Positions 46,518 to 58,084 of a DNA stretch of 64,000 bases are shown piece by piece. This DNA is from Emydura subglobosa (Eukaryota; Chordata; Testudines; Chelidae). Position 1 is the stretch's first letter. Each line of letters begins with the position of its first letter. Under the pieces are notes generated by a model that ran no database searches, was not told the DNA's origin, and saw nothing but the letters and a program-made list of their open reading frames with translations. The position numbers and the translations under genes are program-made. The DNA lies in contig ML679995.1 of the NCBI GenBank assembly GCA_007922225.1, positions 7,940,689-8,004,688 of the forward strand, written 5' to 3'.

Positions 46518-47440
46518 GAGCTAAGTTTCTGTACAGAAAGGTGAGTGTATTATCCCCCCATCTTGCAATGTATCTTAAAGCGGGATTCTTTTTAATTGCT
46601 TTACTTCATTCTGTCACTGTGTATTTCTATGATGTAGCTCTCCATCCACCTTAATACCAACCCGCTGGGGTGAGTAAAACTACAGCAAGGGATATATCTT
46701 TAGAACTGAAATGTGAGTTATCTTTAGCCCTGCTAAAGAGGAGAGACAATCTGTGCTATCATCAAAAATGATCCAATTAAGCTTGTATCTCTCTCTTGGT
46801 GTGATGACAATTTGCCTGCATGTGTATAAATACACACACTGTATATACAGCAGTACACACATGCGAAGTATAACAGGAGCATTTTTACAGCAACTGTTTG
46901 GGAAGCTAGATATTCTATTAGAATCTGAACTTTCCCTATGATAGATTCGGTCAGATTGTGTGTGTGTGTGTGGCATTGACAGCAATTTAGGTTGATAGGT
47001 CATTAAATATCATGTTACACAAAGGCAGTGGCCAACATTTTGCATCTTACACCTGTGATCTATTGCAGTATTATGGTTTCATTGAGATAAACTCACAAGT
47101 GCTGCATAATCATTTGTCAGTGAGCAATGTTGTTGTCTAGGCTGGTGCAGACTACAGTCCAAGGCTTGCATGCACAACAATTTTATTGTAATATCTTAGC
47201 ACAAAGGTACTTCATCTTCTCTTCTTATTGTTGGGATTCTGTAGTGTTTGTAGTATCTGGAATATCTGGGCTACTCAGGTGAGTTTCGATGAAAGTTTGG
47301 GGTTTACCGTAAACATTGATTTATCAAATTAAAGGAGAGAAAGCAACTGGGCCAGATGCCAAGGTTTAAATCTCTAGCTCCACTGGTTTGCTGCAAGCTA
47401 CCAAAAGAAATATGGCCACCGACCTCTTTGGACCACCCTA
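46517..47440. other. Unassigned stretch
   Basis: It includes a (TG)8 run at 46957-46972. No gene recognised. Confidence 0.4.
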
Positions 47441-47512
47441 GGGCCTGATCCATTGCTAACTGAAGTCCATGAAAAGATTGCCACTGACTTTAATGGACCT
47501 CGGATTAGGGCC
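47441..47512. repeat. Short hairpin repeat, 'gggcctgatcc' family
   Basis: 'gggcctgatccattgctaac' and 'tgaagtccatg' pair with 'ccactgactttaatggacct' and 'cggattagggcc'. The two arms make a 72-bp interrupted palindrome ending in inverted GGGCC/GGGCC-type words. Confidence 0.7.
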
Positions 47513-49413
47513 TTAAAAACGATCGTAGGAATGGATAAAATTGCAGAGAGTGGATGTGCTGCTTCATTCCGGTGGCTCATTCTGCTCTGAGGCACCGGGC
47601 GACAAGCAGAGGGAGGAAGGCACATTGTGATGCTAGCTCATCTGCCTATAGGAGAGGATGTAGAACTATGGTGCATGGGCAGGGTTATGATCTTCCCATG
47701 TCCTAACAAAACTCTCAAAGTTGCTCAGGATTCACTTTCCATGCATGGCAGGTTAGTCTACTTCCAACATACTGGTCTGTAATGCTAAACGTCCACAACC
47801 CCACAGCTGGTTTTCAGGCCTGCTGTTCGCTATTTCCGTTCCTTTCTTCTGTCTGTCCCTTTTTGGTTTTGTAATGATATTTTAGCAGATTTAGAAAGCA
47901 GTGTGTGCATGAGACAATGTGTGTGTGTGTAGGAGGTGAGATAGTTAATATAAGGCTAGGAGCACTAAACCTGGGAGTTGCCCGCACTGCAGAGCAAATG
48001 TTTTATCAACAAACCACAGGTGTACAGCACCAGAGCAGATAAAAACATATAAGACCCAAGATGACAGTTCTGTGTCCAAAATACATTCATCACCCCAGGT
48101 ACACTTGTGCATCTGTTAAACACTGTAGGTATTTTACTTGCTTTGTTCCAGAGACATTGAAGTAGGTAGCCATCTTTTCCTCTCTCACGGCGGTTGGTCC
48201 AAAAACTTGCCTGTGTAAAATGGCACCTTTCTTACACAATGTGTCTGCCCCCTGTGTGTCACATCTGCTCATCTCTTTCCTTTACAAACACAAGCAAGTT
48301 TTATCCCTGTTAGCGCTGCACAGACAAGGAAGAGAGACTTGGATTCTATTGTGCTTCCGATGGGCCAAACTCAGTGGGGTCCAGAACTGAGCCAAGCTCC
48401 CATTGAATTTGCTGGGAGGTTGGTGCTGTTTAGGGCCACATAATTTCTTCATTATGAATGAGCAGAACCTTCCAGTCAATTCAATCCCTGTTTAATTTTA
48501 ATTGTGGGATGCTCAGAAATTACAGTCATGGTGGACAGATAAGTATCAAGGTAGAGAGAGAGAGATTCTCTCTTTGATTTGACCAAAGCCTCTGAAATCA
48601 TATTGTTTGTATTGAAACGAACACACACTCCTGCCATTTTAGATTCATGCTGATCACATTGGTGCCACTGGGTAATTCGATCACTGGTTATAGAAAGTTG
48701 CCATTGAATTAAACAGGGATAACAAGATCAGCTGCTGATTTCAATCAACTTGATAAGAACAGACTGGATCCAGATCAGAGGCAGGCCTTTATGAAGGATT
48801 CAGAGCTCCTGATAAATGAAGCAAGTCTAAATTCTGGCTCGTCTTACACCTATGATCTGGGAAGGATTCTGGTGGGATTCAGAACAAAGAACAAATCAGA
48901 ACAATGGCACCGGCACTCCCTGATCCCTAGAGAGACAATGTGTCACTCAGTGGAGCTCCATGAAGGAAGCTAAGTCATGGCATGTCTTTAAATCCCATGT
49001 GTCTGCTAGCCGACTGCGGCTGTGGGACAGACGGGGGATGGAGGAATGTGCTGCACTCTTCACCAGCACTTTATACAGTGTCCTTCCCACCCTATGAGGA
49101 ATTCCAACTGTTTCTGCATTGGGCAACTTCAGAGATCACTGTCTTAGCCACTTGATCTCCACACCCACAGGAACATGGCCCCATTGGGCCTTAGGGATAT
49201 ACATAGGGATAATCTCACAATGAAAGGCAGCCACTCATTCAGTAGAACTGGAGAAAGCTCCCATGTCACTTAAGTCATAGGGGCACCTATAAAAAGTGAT
49301 GCCCGGAGGAGAAATCTTCCAATTGCAGAATACCAGTACTGGAGTCAATGGGGGTTACTGGCATCCTACATTGGGAGAATCTTTGGAATTATGCAACTCT
49401 TTGGAACGATGCT
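47513..49413. other. Unassigned stretch
   Basis: 48366-48440 ('gggccaaactcagtggggtc' to 'ggtgctgtttagggcc') may be a further hairpin repeat. There is an AG run at 48552-48565. No gene recognised. Confidence 0.4.
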
Positions 49414-50205
49414 TGTGACAGGGCACGCTTGCCCCACACTGGTTTTCCAAGGGTTAGCTCTACCCTGTGGACCGAGGAGGCCATGCCCATCGACCCTGCT
49501 GAGCATGCTCCAGCTGGAGACTGGGTATAAGAGAGAGCCAAGGAGCTCAGTTGGGCGTGGCTGCTGAAGGAGGAAGATGCAGACTGCCAGGTCCTCCCTG
49601 CTACAACAGACTCTGAACTCAGAGCTAATATACACAGAGCCCCAGATGGGTTCCAGGCTGTTGGACGAACCCAGAGAAGGGAATTGACTGAGGGAATTGT
49701 GGATCATCACCACAGAGGACAGAGTAGGATGTAGCCCAAGAGACTTAAACATCGCCACGGTGGAAGAATCGGGGAACCATCAGCATGTTTCAGGAGAATC
49801 CCCGCTGACTCAGTGGCGAATACCCCCACCACAGCCAAGGCCCTGGGCTGGGTCTCAGAGGAGCAAGTAGGGCTTGATCCCTCCTACCCTACACCCCTAT
49901 GTAGCACCCCACATCCCCAACATACCAATGGGCCACATTAGCCCACAGAGGTGGGTGACTTAGGCCACGCTGCCCTGACCAAAAGGGATGCTTTATTGAC
50001 TCTGGCCACTAGACCACGCTGCCTGTGAATCAGGGCCAACATATTGACTCTGACCATTAAGCCATACCGCCTTGAGGGAAGGGACAGCCATATTGACTTT
50101 GGCCATTAAGCTGCACCCAGTGAGGATAAGGGGGTCAAGACACACAGCTGCTATCGCGACCCCTCCCCTCCCCAAAAGGGGGATGGGCACATTTGGCCTG
50201 TGACA
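49414..50205 (+). mobile_element. Probable solo LTR of a turtle LTR retrotransposon
   Basis: The block begins and ends with TGTGACA (49414-49420 and 50199-50205), so it has TG...CA termini. The flanking pentamers are ATGCT and GTGCT, a one-mismatch 5-bp duplication as expected for LTR integration. It is about 790 bp, GC-rich against AT-rich surroundings, with a TATA-like 'gggtataagagag' at 49524-49536. The words 'ggccctgggctgggtctcag' and 'cttgatccctcctaccctac' lie downstream of it. No pol sequence is attached, so it would be a solo LTR. A DNA element with direct ends is the alternative. Confidence 0.6.
49994..50135 (+). repeat. Degenerate 48/49-bp tandem repeat inside the LTR-like element
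   Basis: Units start at 49994, 50042 and 50091 with 'tattgact.tg.ccat.a'. Each continues 'ccac/cata/tgca..gc.' and purine-rich sequence. A shortened earlier unit ('tgacttaggccacgctgccc') begins near 49956. On the other strand the same period appears in the translated frame as a repeated N-G-Q-S-Q-like word. Confidence 0.75.
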
Positions 50206-50850
50206 GTGCTCCTATAACTTAAATTAAAAGCAGTGCAGCCTGGATCCTGGAAGAAGGCTCAGGATGAGATGCATAATGGAATGCAGCTGGTTAAATGAAA
50301 TATTCATTCTCTCCATCAAGTGCAGCTTGGAAATGTACCCAATACTCACTGGGAGGTTATGAGAAACACTAACTATGGGGAAAAAAACAGGATTCATCAT
50401 CTCTCTCTTCCTCCTCTGCCCCAGCCTCTCTTTCTCTCTCTCCCCTCTTGCAATAACCTTCCCTCTTTGCAAGTGTTCTGACAGAAATACTCCGATTTAA
50501 CATTTCCCACTCCAATAACCATTTCCAAACAGAGACAGCGTGGTGCGCCAGTACCCCGTAACTCTCAGAAGCTGGGAAAATCCTGCCAAAACAGCTGTTC
50601 CTCCTGGGTGAATTTGCACACTAATTGCCCACAAAAAAAAAAAAAAAAAAGGAGCTAAAGTATTTAGCGCCCAAAGAGACTCAGTGCAGTAGGAAGCGTG
50701 ACTACAAGTCACCTCATGCTCTCCAAACCCTAGGCTTCTCCCAGCGCAGTTGTTTTATGGAGCAGGCCCCTCCCTGCAACAACCCCGGGTTTTGTTAAGA
50801 AGTGAGGCACAGTCCTGCCCAGAGCTCTGCTTGGGTGGTGAATTTCCTCA
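50206..50850. other. Unassigned stretch
   Basis: It has a pyrimidine-rich patch at 50400-50470 (CTCTTCCTC type) and an A18 run at 50633-50650. No gene recognised. Confidence 0.4.
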
Positions 50851-50939
50851 CCAACAATGTGGGCTGATAGATACCAGGCAGAATCTATCCCATTAGTGAG
50901 AAAACTATTACACTCACACAGGGCCCCCCACATTGTTGG
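50851..50939. repeat. Perfect 13-bp inverted repeat with 63-bp spacer
   Basis: ccaacaatgtggg (50851-50863) and cccacattgttgg (50927-50939) are exact reverse complements. The context does not show a known family. Confidence 0.8.
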
Positions 50940-51129
50940 AGGGGGGGAAGGGTACACAATACCAGGGCCAGGAGGCCCTGGGCGGCCCAGCACAAGCGGC
51001 AACCCCCATTACCATGAGGAAAAAAAATGTCATGGCTCCTGAGATTGTCTGTATGGGATGAGGGATTGTGGTATGTGTGTGGGAGGGGGCCTGTGTTCCA
51101 AGTTTGTACTGAGCCCGGAAAAATTATGC

Positions 51130-51245
51130 TTGGGCCATGCACTCATGTACAGAGGTATGTTTTTGTACAAGCCCCAGCATAATAAGGCTCTGATCCCTGA
51201 TTGGGACCCCAAGCCACTACCATGATACAAATGATAATAATGAAC
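51130..51245 (+). repeat. Ancient dispersed repeat, 'tgtacaagccccagcat' copy
   Basis: 'tttttgtacaagccccagca', 'aataaggctctgatccctga', 'ttgggaccccaagccactac' and 'catgatacaaatgataataa' follow the family order, including the AT-rich end. Confidence 0.6.
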
Positions 51246-51984
51246 AACCACACGCTGTCCCCCAACATGACATCTGATTACATACCGCACAGTGTGCATG
51301 AGCACGGTACGTTTTGCTTCACAGTAACACAGGCTTAGTCCAGTTCGGTGGCTCATTAAAGGCCCCCAATATTCTTAAGGCTGCTTCTCTGTGAAATGCT
51401 TTGGAAAGGATTCTAAATCTTACCCAACTCCTCCATTTTATCTTCCAGACATAAACTGCATTATATCTGAGGCTGCATCTGTGAGATCCGTTATGAATTC
51501 TTTCCTGGGTAGTGCATTCCTTTCTTTTCAGGGCCGTTGTATGATTTTTTTTTGATTGTACGTTTTTTGAGTCATTAGCTCACCAACTATTCATTTTAAA
51601 AGTTTCTTAGGAATTCCTAAAAAAAACCTGACTTCTCAGATAACGTGAGATCCCAATGTACTACTTCCTCTTACAGTTACTGTTATTATCCTCCCCCCCG
51701 AATATTTTCACTTTTATGCTCCCTCAGCACAGGTTAAGAATCACATTGTACATCAGACCAGTACCAACAGCTCCCGCATTTACACACACCAAGTCTACCC
51801 TCAGGGGCCTGTGTCCAATAAACAGACCACACTCACTAGCGTGCACTTGCATAAAAGAGACCCACCGCCTATGGCAAATTAACAAAGGATTTAACAAAGG
51901 AAGCCTAGTTCCAGTTATTTTGAATGTTCTTCTGCAGCATACTGGTGTAGTAAAGCTGCAATGTGGCTTACTGGGTAACAAGCA
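51246..51984. other. Unassigned stretch
   Basis: No repeat family or gene recognised. The frames over 51656-51997 have no domain. Confidence 0.35.
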
Positions 51985-52140
51985 AATAAGATTTTAGTAA
52001 TACGAGTTAGGAGACTTCCCCAGAGGGCAGATTATGGTACACCTGTCTACTACAGTGTTCCTTGAACCTTCCCCTGAGGCATCTGGTACTGGCCACTGTC
52101 AGAAACAGGACATTGGGCTAGACTAGCCACAGGTTTCGTA
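51985..52140 (+). repeat. CR1 LINE 3' fragment
   Basis: 'gttaggagacttccccagag', 'ttccttgaaccttcccctga', 'ggcatctggtactggccact', 'gtcagaaacaggacattggg' and 'ctagactagcc' are the sense 3' UTR words. Confidence 0.88.
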
Positions 52141-52290
52141 GATTCATAGATGCCAACGCCAGAAGGGACCGTAGTGATCATCTAATCTGTCCTCCTGTAT
52201 TGCACAGGCCACAGAACTTCCCCCCAAAAAATCCATAGAGCATATCTTGATGATTGAGCCAGCCTGGCCATTCCTTATACGAGACTTCCC
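52141..52290 (-). repeat. CR1 LINE 3' end, head-on to the previous copy
   Basis: 'gattcatagatgccaacgcc', 'agaagggaccgtagtgatca', 'tctaatctgtcctcctgtat' and 'tgcacaggccacagaacttc' are the reverse complement of a CR1 end. The two CR1 copies meet 3' to 3' at about 52140. Confidence 0.88.
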
Positions 52291-52396
52291 CTGGGCCCAG
52301 GGTTAATAACTCGTTAGTGGGATTTCAGGAGAGAATGAGAAAGACGGGGCTCAGGGATTAGCAAAGTGAAATACAAGAGAGGCTTTGCTGCAATCT

Positions 52397-52469
52397 GGGC
52401 CCGATTCAAAGCCCACTGAAGCTGATGGGAGTCCCTTTTTTGACCACAGTGGGCTCTGGATCAGGCCCC
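52397..52469. repeat. Short hairpin repeat, 'gggcccgattcaaagcccac' family
   Basis: 'gattcaaagcccactgaagc' and 'tgatgggagtc' pair with 'ttgaccacagtgggctctgg' and 'atcaggcccc'. It is the clearest member of the family, with most of each 30-nt arm complementary. Confidence 0.72.
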
Positions 52470-55400
52470 TTGTGCGGGGTTTAAATCTGCAGTTGGTTCA
52501 TTACCAGATCCCTCGTTCTTTTCAATATGTTCCTTTCAAATTTTGGCCCATTGTTTTTTCTCAGCACTGCAAGTTCAGGTCTGTGACAGGTTAGGTAGAA
52601 GGGGCCCTTCCTGAGATCTCTTCTAACAGAATGGAATAAATCACTGCTGCTGATAGCTTTTCAAAAGCTGCTTTTCTTTCGCAGCGGTTCCGTGGAGTAT
52701 TTGCACTGGTTCAGGTAGCTCAGCCCCACATATTGTTGTTTTACACCCGATGTTTGTCACTTAGCTTTGCTTTACTTTCTGTTTCCCAACAACTCAAGAA
52801 AATCCTCGTTTTAGTCATCCCCTCCGAAGGCTGCCCTGGATGTGGTGGCTGGATAATATGACTTTCTTTCAAGTGGTAGCACTGAATTCTGTATACAGCT
52901 TAGCAGGTCTGACAACGGTTCCAAATTTCTGTGTGCTAGTATAGCTATATATGTTTTGTCTAACACGAGAGTTTCTGTAATGATTTAATGATGGGTGTTG
53001 ATGGTTAGAGGCTGCCTCTCTTTCCTTTAATGGTCTGAATAAAGCAATAGGGCGTCTGTGAAATATGGATGTGTAAATCTCAGAACAATTCCGGTAGTTT
53101 GTGTTCTTTCTACTGTCCAGAACCCACCATTTGCTTTGTGTGCATATTTTATTTGTTTGTCTATGTATTGCTTCTGATTCTTGGGATATAAATACAATTT
53201 CTTTTTGCCTTTCTTACTGTTTTTTTTTGAGAATAGGGTGAGTGGATTGAGTTCAGATAAAATTAGAACGCTCCCACAGTTGCACCTAAAACATGACCTG
53301 ATCCCAAACTGATGGGTCACTGAGGTGTAGAAAAACTGCACTGTTCTCCTGCCTGTATTTCTGAATTATTGCTGATTTGGAAAACAGGAGGTAGTCCCAG
53401 GACTCTCCCAAGAGAACAATGTCCTTGAGATATTTCCAGCCTAATTTAGCAGACCGAAAAAGGTTGGGTTAGCTCAGGAAAGTTCCAAATGAACATCTTT
53501 TGTGTGTCTATCCAAAACGAATCTGAACTATAACCCTATGGAGATTCAATCCTCACTTGACTCATCCTGGCATATTAAATTAGCATTCCTTTCAAAGATT
53601 GCAGTGGACATGAATTATAATCTTTGCTTGCTTTATTTAATTATATTGTTGAATAAGATGCATAAGAAACCACTGGGAAAGAGAAAGAGAGAAAGAGAAT
53701 ATCATTGGAGGAATATCTGAGTTAACATCTCTTCATAGAGTCTAACTGTCATGGGGATTTTGTACTGACACCTAGTACTGTAGTTTCTTAGCACAACCAA
53801 TAATAACAATAAGCTTATCCAAGGGCCACAAGGAGGGGAAGTTTGAGATCATGAAAACCAGTATGGTTTATAGATTGGGAAAAAGGAACTTCTACTGTCT
53901 AACCTTGGCAGGCTGAGAGGCATGCAAGTGGGGTGCCCATGGTAAGACACAACAAGGGTAGATATAATTTCACCTGGAAGTAGTGCTGACTATCTGCATC
54001 CCTTTTGGTTTCTCTCTTTTAAACGGATCAATTTCCTCATACAATGGACAACATCTATGATGATCTCTCAGGCTCGCTGTAATTGTCCTTAGTCTTCCTG
54101 TAGGCCACTTTCAACCCCTTGACTATTTCCCCACCACCACCACCACCATTGGTCCTCTGGTGAATTCTCAGCAGGGTGCGACATAAACTTTTTCATTTCA
54201 GTTGCAGAAGCCCAGGGTTTACACTGCTGATACCTTGGTAGCAATCAGCACCTTAATGTCCACAACTGGCCACCTGGAAGGCCGCCAGGATGTCTCATCA
54301 CCGGGAATTCTATATTTAGGATGTTGCACAGATAGATGCCTAATGCACAGATGAATCAAGAAGAAATTTGCCTAAAGATCTTGGTCACAATAGAAGCATC
54401 TCATAGCTGAGGCCCATGAGGCTTAGAAATTTACACTGGAAGGAGACTTCTGCTTTGGTCAGCCACTGGACATCAGAGGCTAGCTACATGGCCAGAGGAG
54501 CCAGTTTTGCAGTGCACAAGACATTGTGGACAGCCCATGGAGGACCAATCCAACTTGCGTGTTGTAACACAACATTGACCTCCACTCACATTGCAGTAAC
54601 ATGATGGAGCTGACACGATTCAACTGGGTCTACCTAGGCATCAGCTTGGGCTACGTGGCATGACTTGTAGGATGACCTACAGGAGACTGAGATTGTGTTT
54701 TGTGTTTGGACTCAGAATATATTAAAGTAATCGTGGCTAAATGGAACACACGGGAAATGCATCCAGTACACCTAGTCTAAAACAAATCCATGAAACACTG
54801 ACCACTGTCATCACTACTAATGTCCCTCTCTGTGCTCCTACCTCCATCACAACCCAAGAAGACAAGGCCAGTCCATGGAGAATATAAAGAAACAATGAGG
54901 AATTATGAAGTGGATCCTGGAAGGAAAGGGGAAGATTTGTTTGGGCAGAGCTGTGAGATGGTTTGATCTGTGAAACTGCTTTTTGAATATCTCTGAGTTG
55001 TTTCTTTTCCTTTTGTCTCAAAACAAGTGACTGCACCTATAAATCACATAAAATTCTCTGCCAGCTATCCTTGACCATAGAGGTCATGTATCTCAGACAC
55101 ACTCACATTTCTAAATATCAGATGCAAACCCCATATTTAAATGTCATGAATAACAAACATGAGACTAAATCTGCACACACCTAACAAGTTCACAACTTGC
55201 TGGACAGCTGATTTGAGATCAGAGCCCATTAGAACAAAAGGGAATCTACACTTTAAAAAAAAAACAACAAATAATTGCTTTCCGTCCTGTGTCATGTTTT
55301 AATTAAAGATAGCAGCGCCACAATCTACGATATATCTGGAAATTATTAGAAACCTTTTCCAGAGGCGAAAGGGATCAATACCTCTTTGTCTCAGCGGCAT

Positions 55401-55663
55401 AAAACATCACTGTGTTACTTCTTTCCCACTGGCTACAGGAAATGCAGAAAGAGTATAAAATGGAAATAATAACAGCAGTGAGGGGGAGACCCACATTCTG
55501 GATCAAAGTGGCACTTTTACAAAAAAATAAGCAGAGTTGTTTGCATTATCTCCTACTGTCCCTCTGATCAGTTTTGCTCTCTTTGCATTAGGGGCATGAG
55601 GCAAAACACAGAGCTACTCTCCTTGTGTATGATGAGGGTGGGAAGGGCAAGTAATGAACGGAG
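52470..55663. other. Unassigned stretch
   Basis: A (CCA)6 patch lies at 54130-54148, and A runs at 55255-55264. 54180-54680 has more even base composition and may be an old unrecognised element. No frame there is convincing. Confidence 0.35.
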
Positions 55664-55775
55664 GAAGTGCGATCTAGAGGTTGGAGAGGTGGGCTGGGAG
55701 CCAGTCCTCCTGGATTCTATTCCTGACCTGCCACTGACTTGCTGTGTGACCTTGGCCAAGTCAAGTAGGGCCAGA
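55664..55775 (+). repeat. MIR SINE, head and core
   Basis: 'gtgcgatctagaggttggag', 'gagccagtcctcctggattc', 'ctgacctgccactgacttgc' and 'tgtgtgaccttggccaagtc' are a good match to the tRNA-like head and core of MIR. Confidence 0.85.
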
Positions 55776-55821
55776 TTGCAGAGCCCTCATTACTCACACA
55801 CTGATGCACACTCACTCGTTG

Positions 55822-56365
55822 ATAGAATCATAGAAGAGTAAGGTTGGAAGGGACCTCAGGAGGTCATCTAGTCCCACACCCCTGCTCAAAGCTGGACCAA
55901 CCTCAACTAAATCATCCCACCCAGGGCTTTGTCAAGCTGCACCTTAAAAAATCTCTAAGGATGGAGATTCCACCACCTCCCTAGGTAACCCATTCCAGTG
56001 CTTCACCACCCTCCTGGGGAAAAGGTTTTTCCTAATATCCAACCTAGACCTCCCACACTGAAAGTTGAGACCATGAATCCTTGTTCTGTCATCTGCCACC
56101 ACTGAGAACAGCCTAGCTCCATCCTCCCTGGAACCCCCATTCAGGTAGTTGAAGGCTGCTATCAAATCCACCCTCACTCTTCTCTTCTGCAGACTTAGCA
56201 AGTTCCCTCAGCCTCTCCTCATAAGTCATGTGCTCCAGCCCCCTAATAATTTATGTTGCGCTGGACTCTCTCCAATTTGTCCACATCCTTCCTGTAGTGG
56301 GGGGCCCAAAACTGGACACAATACTCCAAATGTGGCCTCACCAGTGCCGAATAGAGGGGAATAAT
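55822..56365 (-). repeat. CR1 LINE, 3' UTR and C-terminal ORF2 region, well preserved
   Basis: The + strand begins 'gatagaatcatagaagagta', 'aggttggaagggacctcagg' and extends about 540 bp upstream in CR1 terms. It includes 'acccattccagtgcttcacc', 'gaaggctgctatcaaatcca' and 'cactggacacaatactccaa'-type wording near 56325. It is 5'-truncated like most genomic CR1 copies. Confidence 0.93.
55944..56201 (-). pseudogene. C-terminal end of CR1 ORF2 (remnant)
   Basis: The minus-strand frame of 85 codons contains, in order, R-V-D-L-I-A-A-F-N-Y-L, L-F-S-V-V, R-L-D-I-R-K-N-L-F and V-V-K-H-W-N-G-L-P-R-E-V-V-E-S-P-S-L. These are the hallmarks of the tail of CR1 ORF2 after the reverse transcriptase domain. 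The endonuclease and RT catalytic regions are absent, so the remnant cannot be active. The frame is intact only over this stretch, which suggests a relatively recent copy. The ATG at the start is incidental. Confidence 0.85.
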
Positions 56366-56859
56366 CACTTCATTCAATTCAATTAACTCTGTGGACTTCA
56401 GTGGTATTATTCACACAAGAAGCCCCACTCACAAAGTGGCCTTAAACTCGCTGTGTCTCAATCTCTCCATGTATAAAATTAGAATTCCTTATTGTTCCCT
56501 CTGTTTGCATGAGTGGAACAAAGCTAACTGAGCAGAGTGACCCCAGGGAACAAGAGGAATGGAAAGTGCAACCTCCACATTGCCCTTCCTTCTCTTTAGC
56601 ATCCCAGGAAAGCTCCTCCATTGATGTCTCCAAGGTTTTTTCCCTCTGTTAGGTTTTCAGGGCTAGGCAGGAGGAGGAGGAGGGGCAGGAGACGAGTTAC
56701 TCTCCATGGCATTGTCCTCTCCTAGGCCGGTGCATTTCTGCACGGACATTCAGATGGAAATTAATTCTGCTTTGAGCAATGTTAGCTCCCGCTGAGTCCA
56801 CTCCACATCCGTGAGCGAGCAACACAAGGTCTACCAGACAATTGATAAAAGCAGTGGAC
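56366..56859. other. Unassigned stretch
   Basis: No repeat or gene recognised. A (GGA)n-like patch lies at 56668-56682. Confidence 0.35.
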
Positions 56860-57060
56860 ATCTGGCCTTACCTCCTGCACAACACATGCCATAGGATTGT
56901 CCTGAATTAATTCCTGATTCACGCCCAATAGCTAAGGTTGAACTAGAGCAGATCTTTGAAAAACAAATGCACTCTCAACTTAAAAATTGCCAGTGATGGA
57001 AAATCCACCACGAAACTTTGGTAGCTTGTTCCAATGATTCATTTCCCTCACTTAAAAATT
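56860..57060 (-). repeat. CR1 LINE 3' region, diverged
   Basis: 'cctgcacaacacatgccata', 'attaattcctgattcacgcc', 'gccagtgatggaaaatccac' and 'gtagcttgttccaatgattc' are the reverse complement of the CR1 end upstream of the terminal repeats. Confidence 0.7.
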
Positions 57061-58084
57061 ACAATGGTGGTATGGCTGCCTGTGGAAGAGGATATGCCAG
57101 CAAAGCAGACTGGAGTGTCAGCTGGCTGCACAGGTCAGCTCCAGCTCCACCAGATCAGGAGTCTCCCCTTCCCCACCCTGGATCTCCCAGGCCTCATAGT
57201 GGGAAGAAGACCCCTCTCCAACGCTCTCCTCCCTGGTGAATATTCTCTCCTTCTCTCTCATGGGGCGCAGTAGGACGATGACAACAATCCAACCCATATC
57301 ATGTGGATGCTTGGCAGAATGGTGGTGTACAAGTGCAAAGTGTTATTATTGTAAGGAAATAATAATACTCATAAAACAAAACGAATCCAAGTCTTGCCTT
57401 CAGATGGTTATTTTAGCAATCCAGAAATCTAAAGCCCATGAAATAGACAATTAAGAGGGGTTAGGCACTTAATATCAGTCGTTGTGTTTTGCTAGAATTT
57501 TGCAATAACGCAGCTGCTATAATAATAAGGATTTTTATTTCTCCTTACCGAAAGAAAGCACTTATGTTTTCAGAGACGCCTCAAAGTCTTGCTGCACAAT
57601 GCGGAACTTTGTGGCTGTGTGTGGATGTGTTTGAAGAGTCTGTTTTCTCCTTTTACAACAGCTCCATCTTTGGGAGAGAGAGGGAAACGTGTTTTCTTCT
57701 CTGGCTGGCTTTACACACAAAAGGACTCTTGGAAAGCTCATTACGCACTGTAATATCAGAAACCCCCCAAACTCCTCATCAGTCAGGGAGTTTAAAAACA
57801 TCTCTCTCTCATAGATGACATGACTAAGGGCTGGGGGGAGGGTGAACTCATTTAATTAGCCTCTCTCATGTGGACTGCAGCCCTGTCTAAGACATTTACC
57901 CCTCTGTTTCAGCATTGTTGTTCAGTCACCGCATTATTTCCTTTTATTTTTGTCAGGCAGGTGAAGTATTATGATAATGGCTCCTGGGGTGGATGGCTAT
58001 GTGACAATCAGAACTGTCAACACTAATCTTAATTGTCTCACTGTTACAATGTGCTTCCCAAGGTGTTTGTGATGTCTCCCCTTG
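57061..58084. other. Unassigned, repeat-poor stretch
   Basis: 57480-58030 lacks transposon words and has TTTAATTAG (57850) and CCGCATTATTT (57930)-type words. It could hold conserved non-coding DNA, but this cannot be judged from one sequence. Confidence 0.3.

Noticed and set aside
46412..46654. Histidine/threonine repeat protein
   Set aside because: Translation of the (CA)16 microsatellite.
54180..54680. Possible old retroelement coding segment
   Set aside because: Translation in all frames on both strands gave stops and no motif I could recognise.
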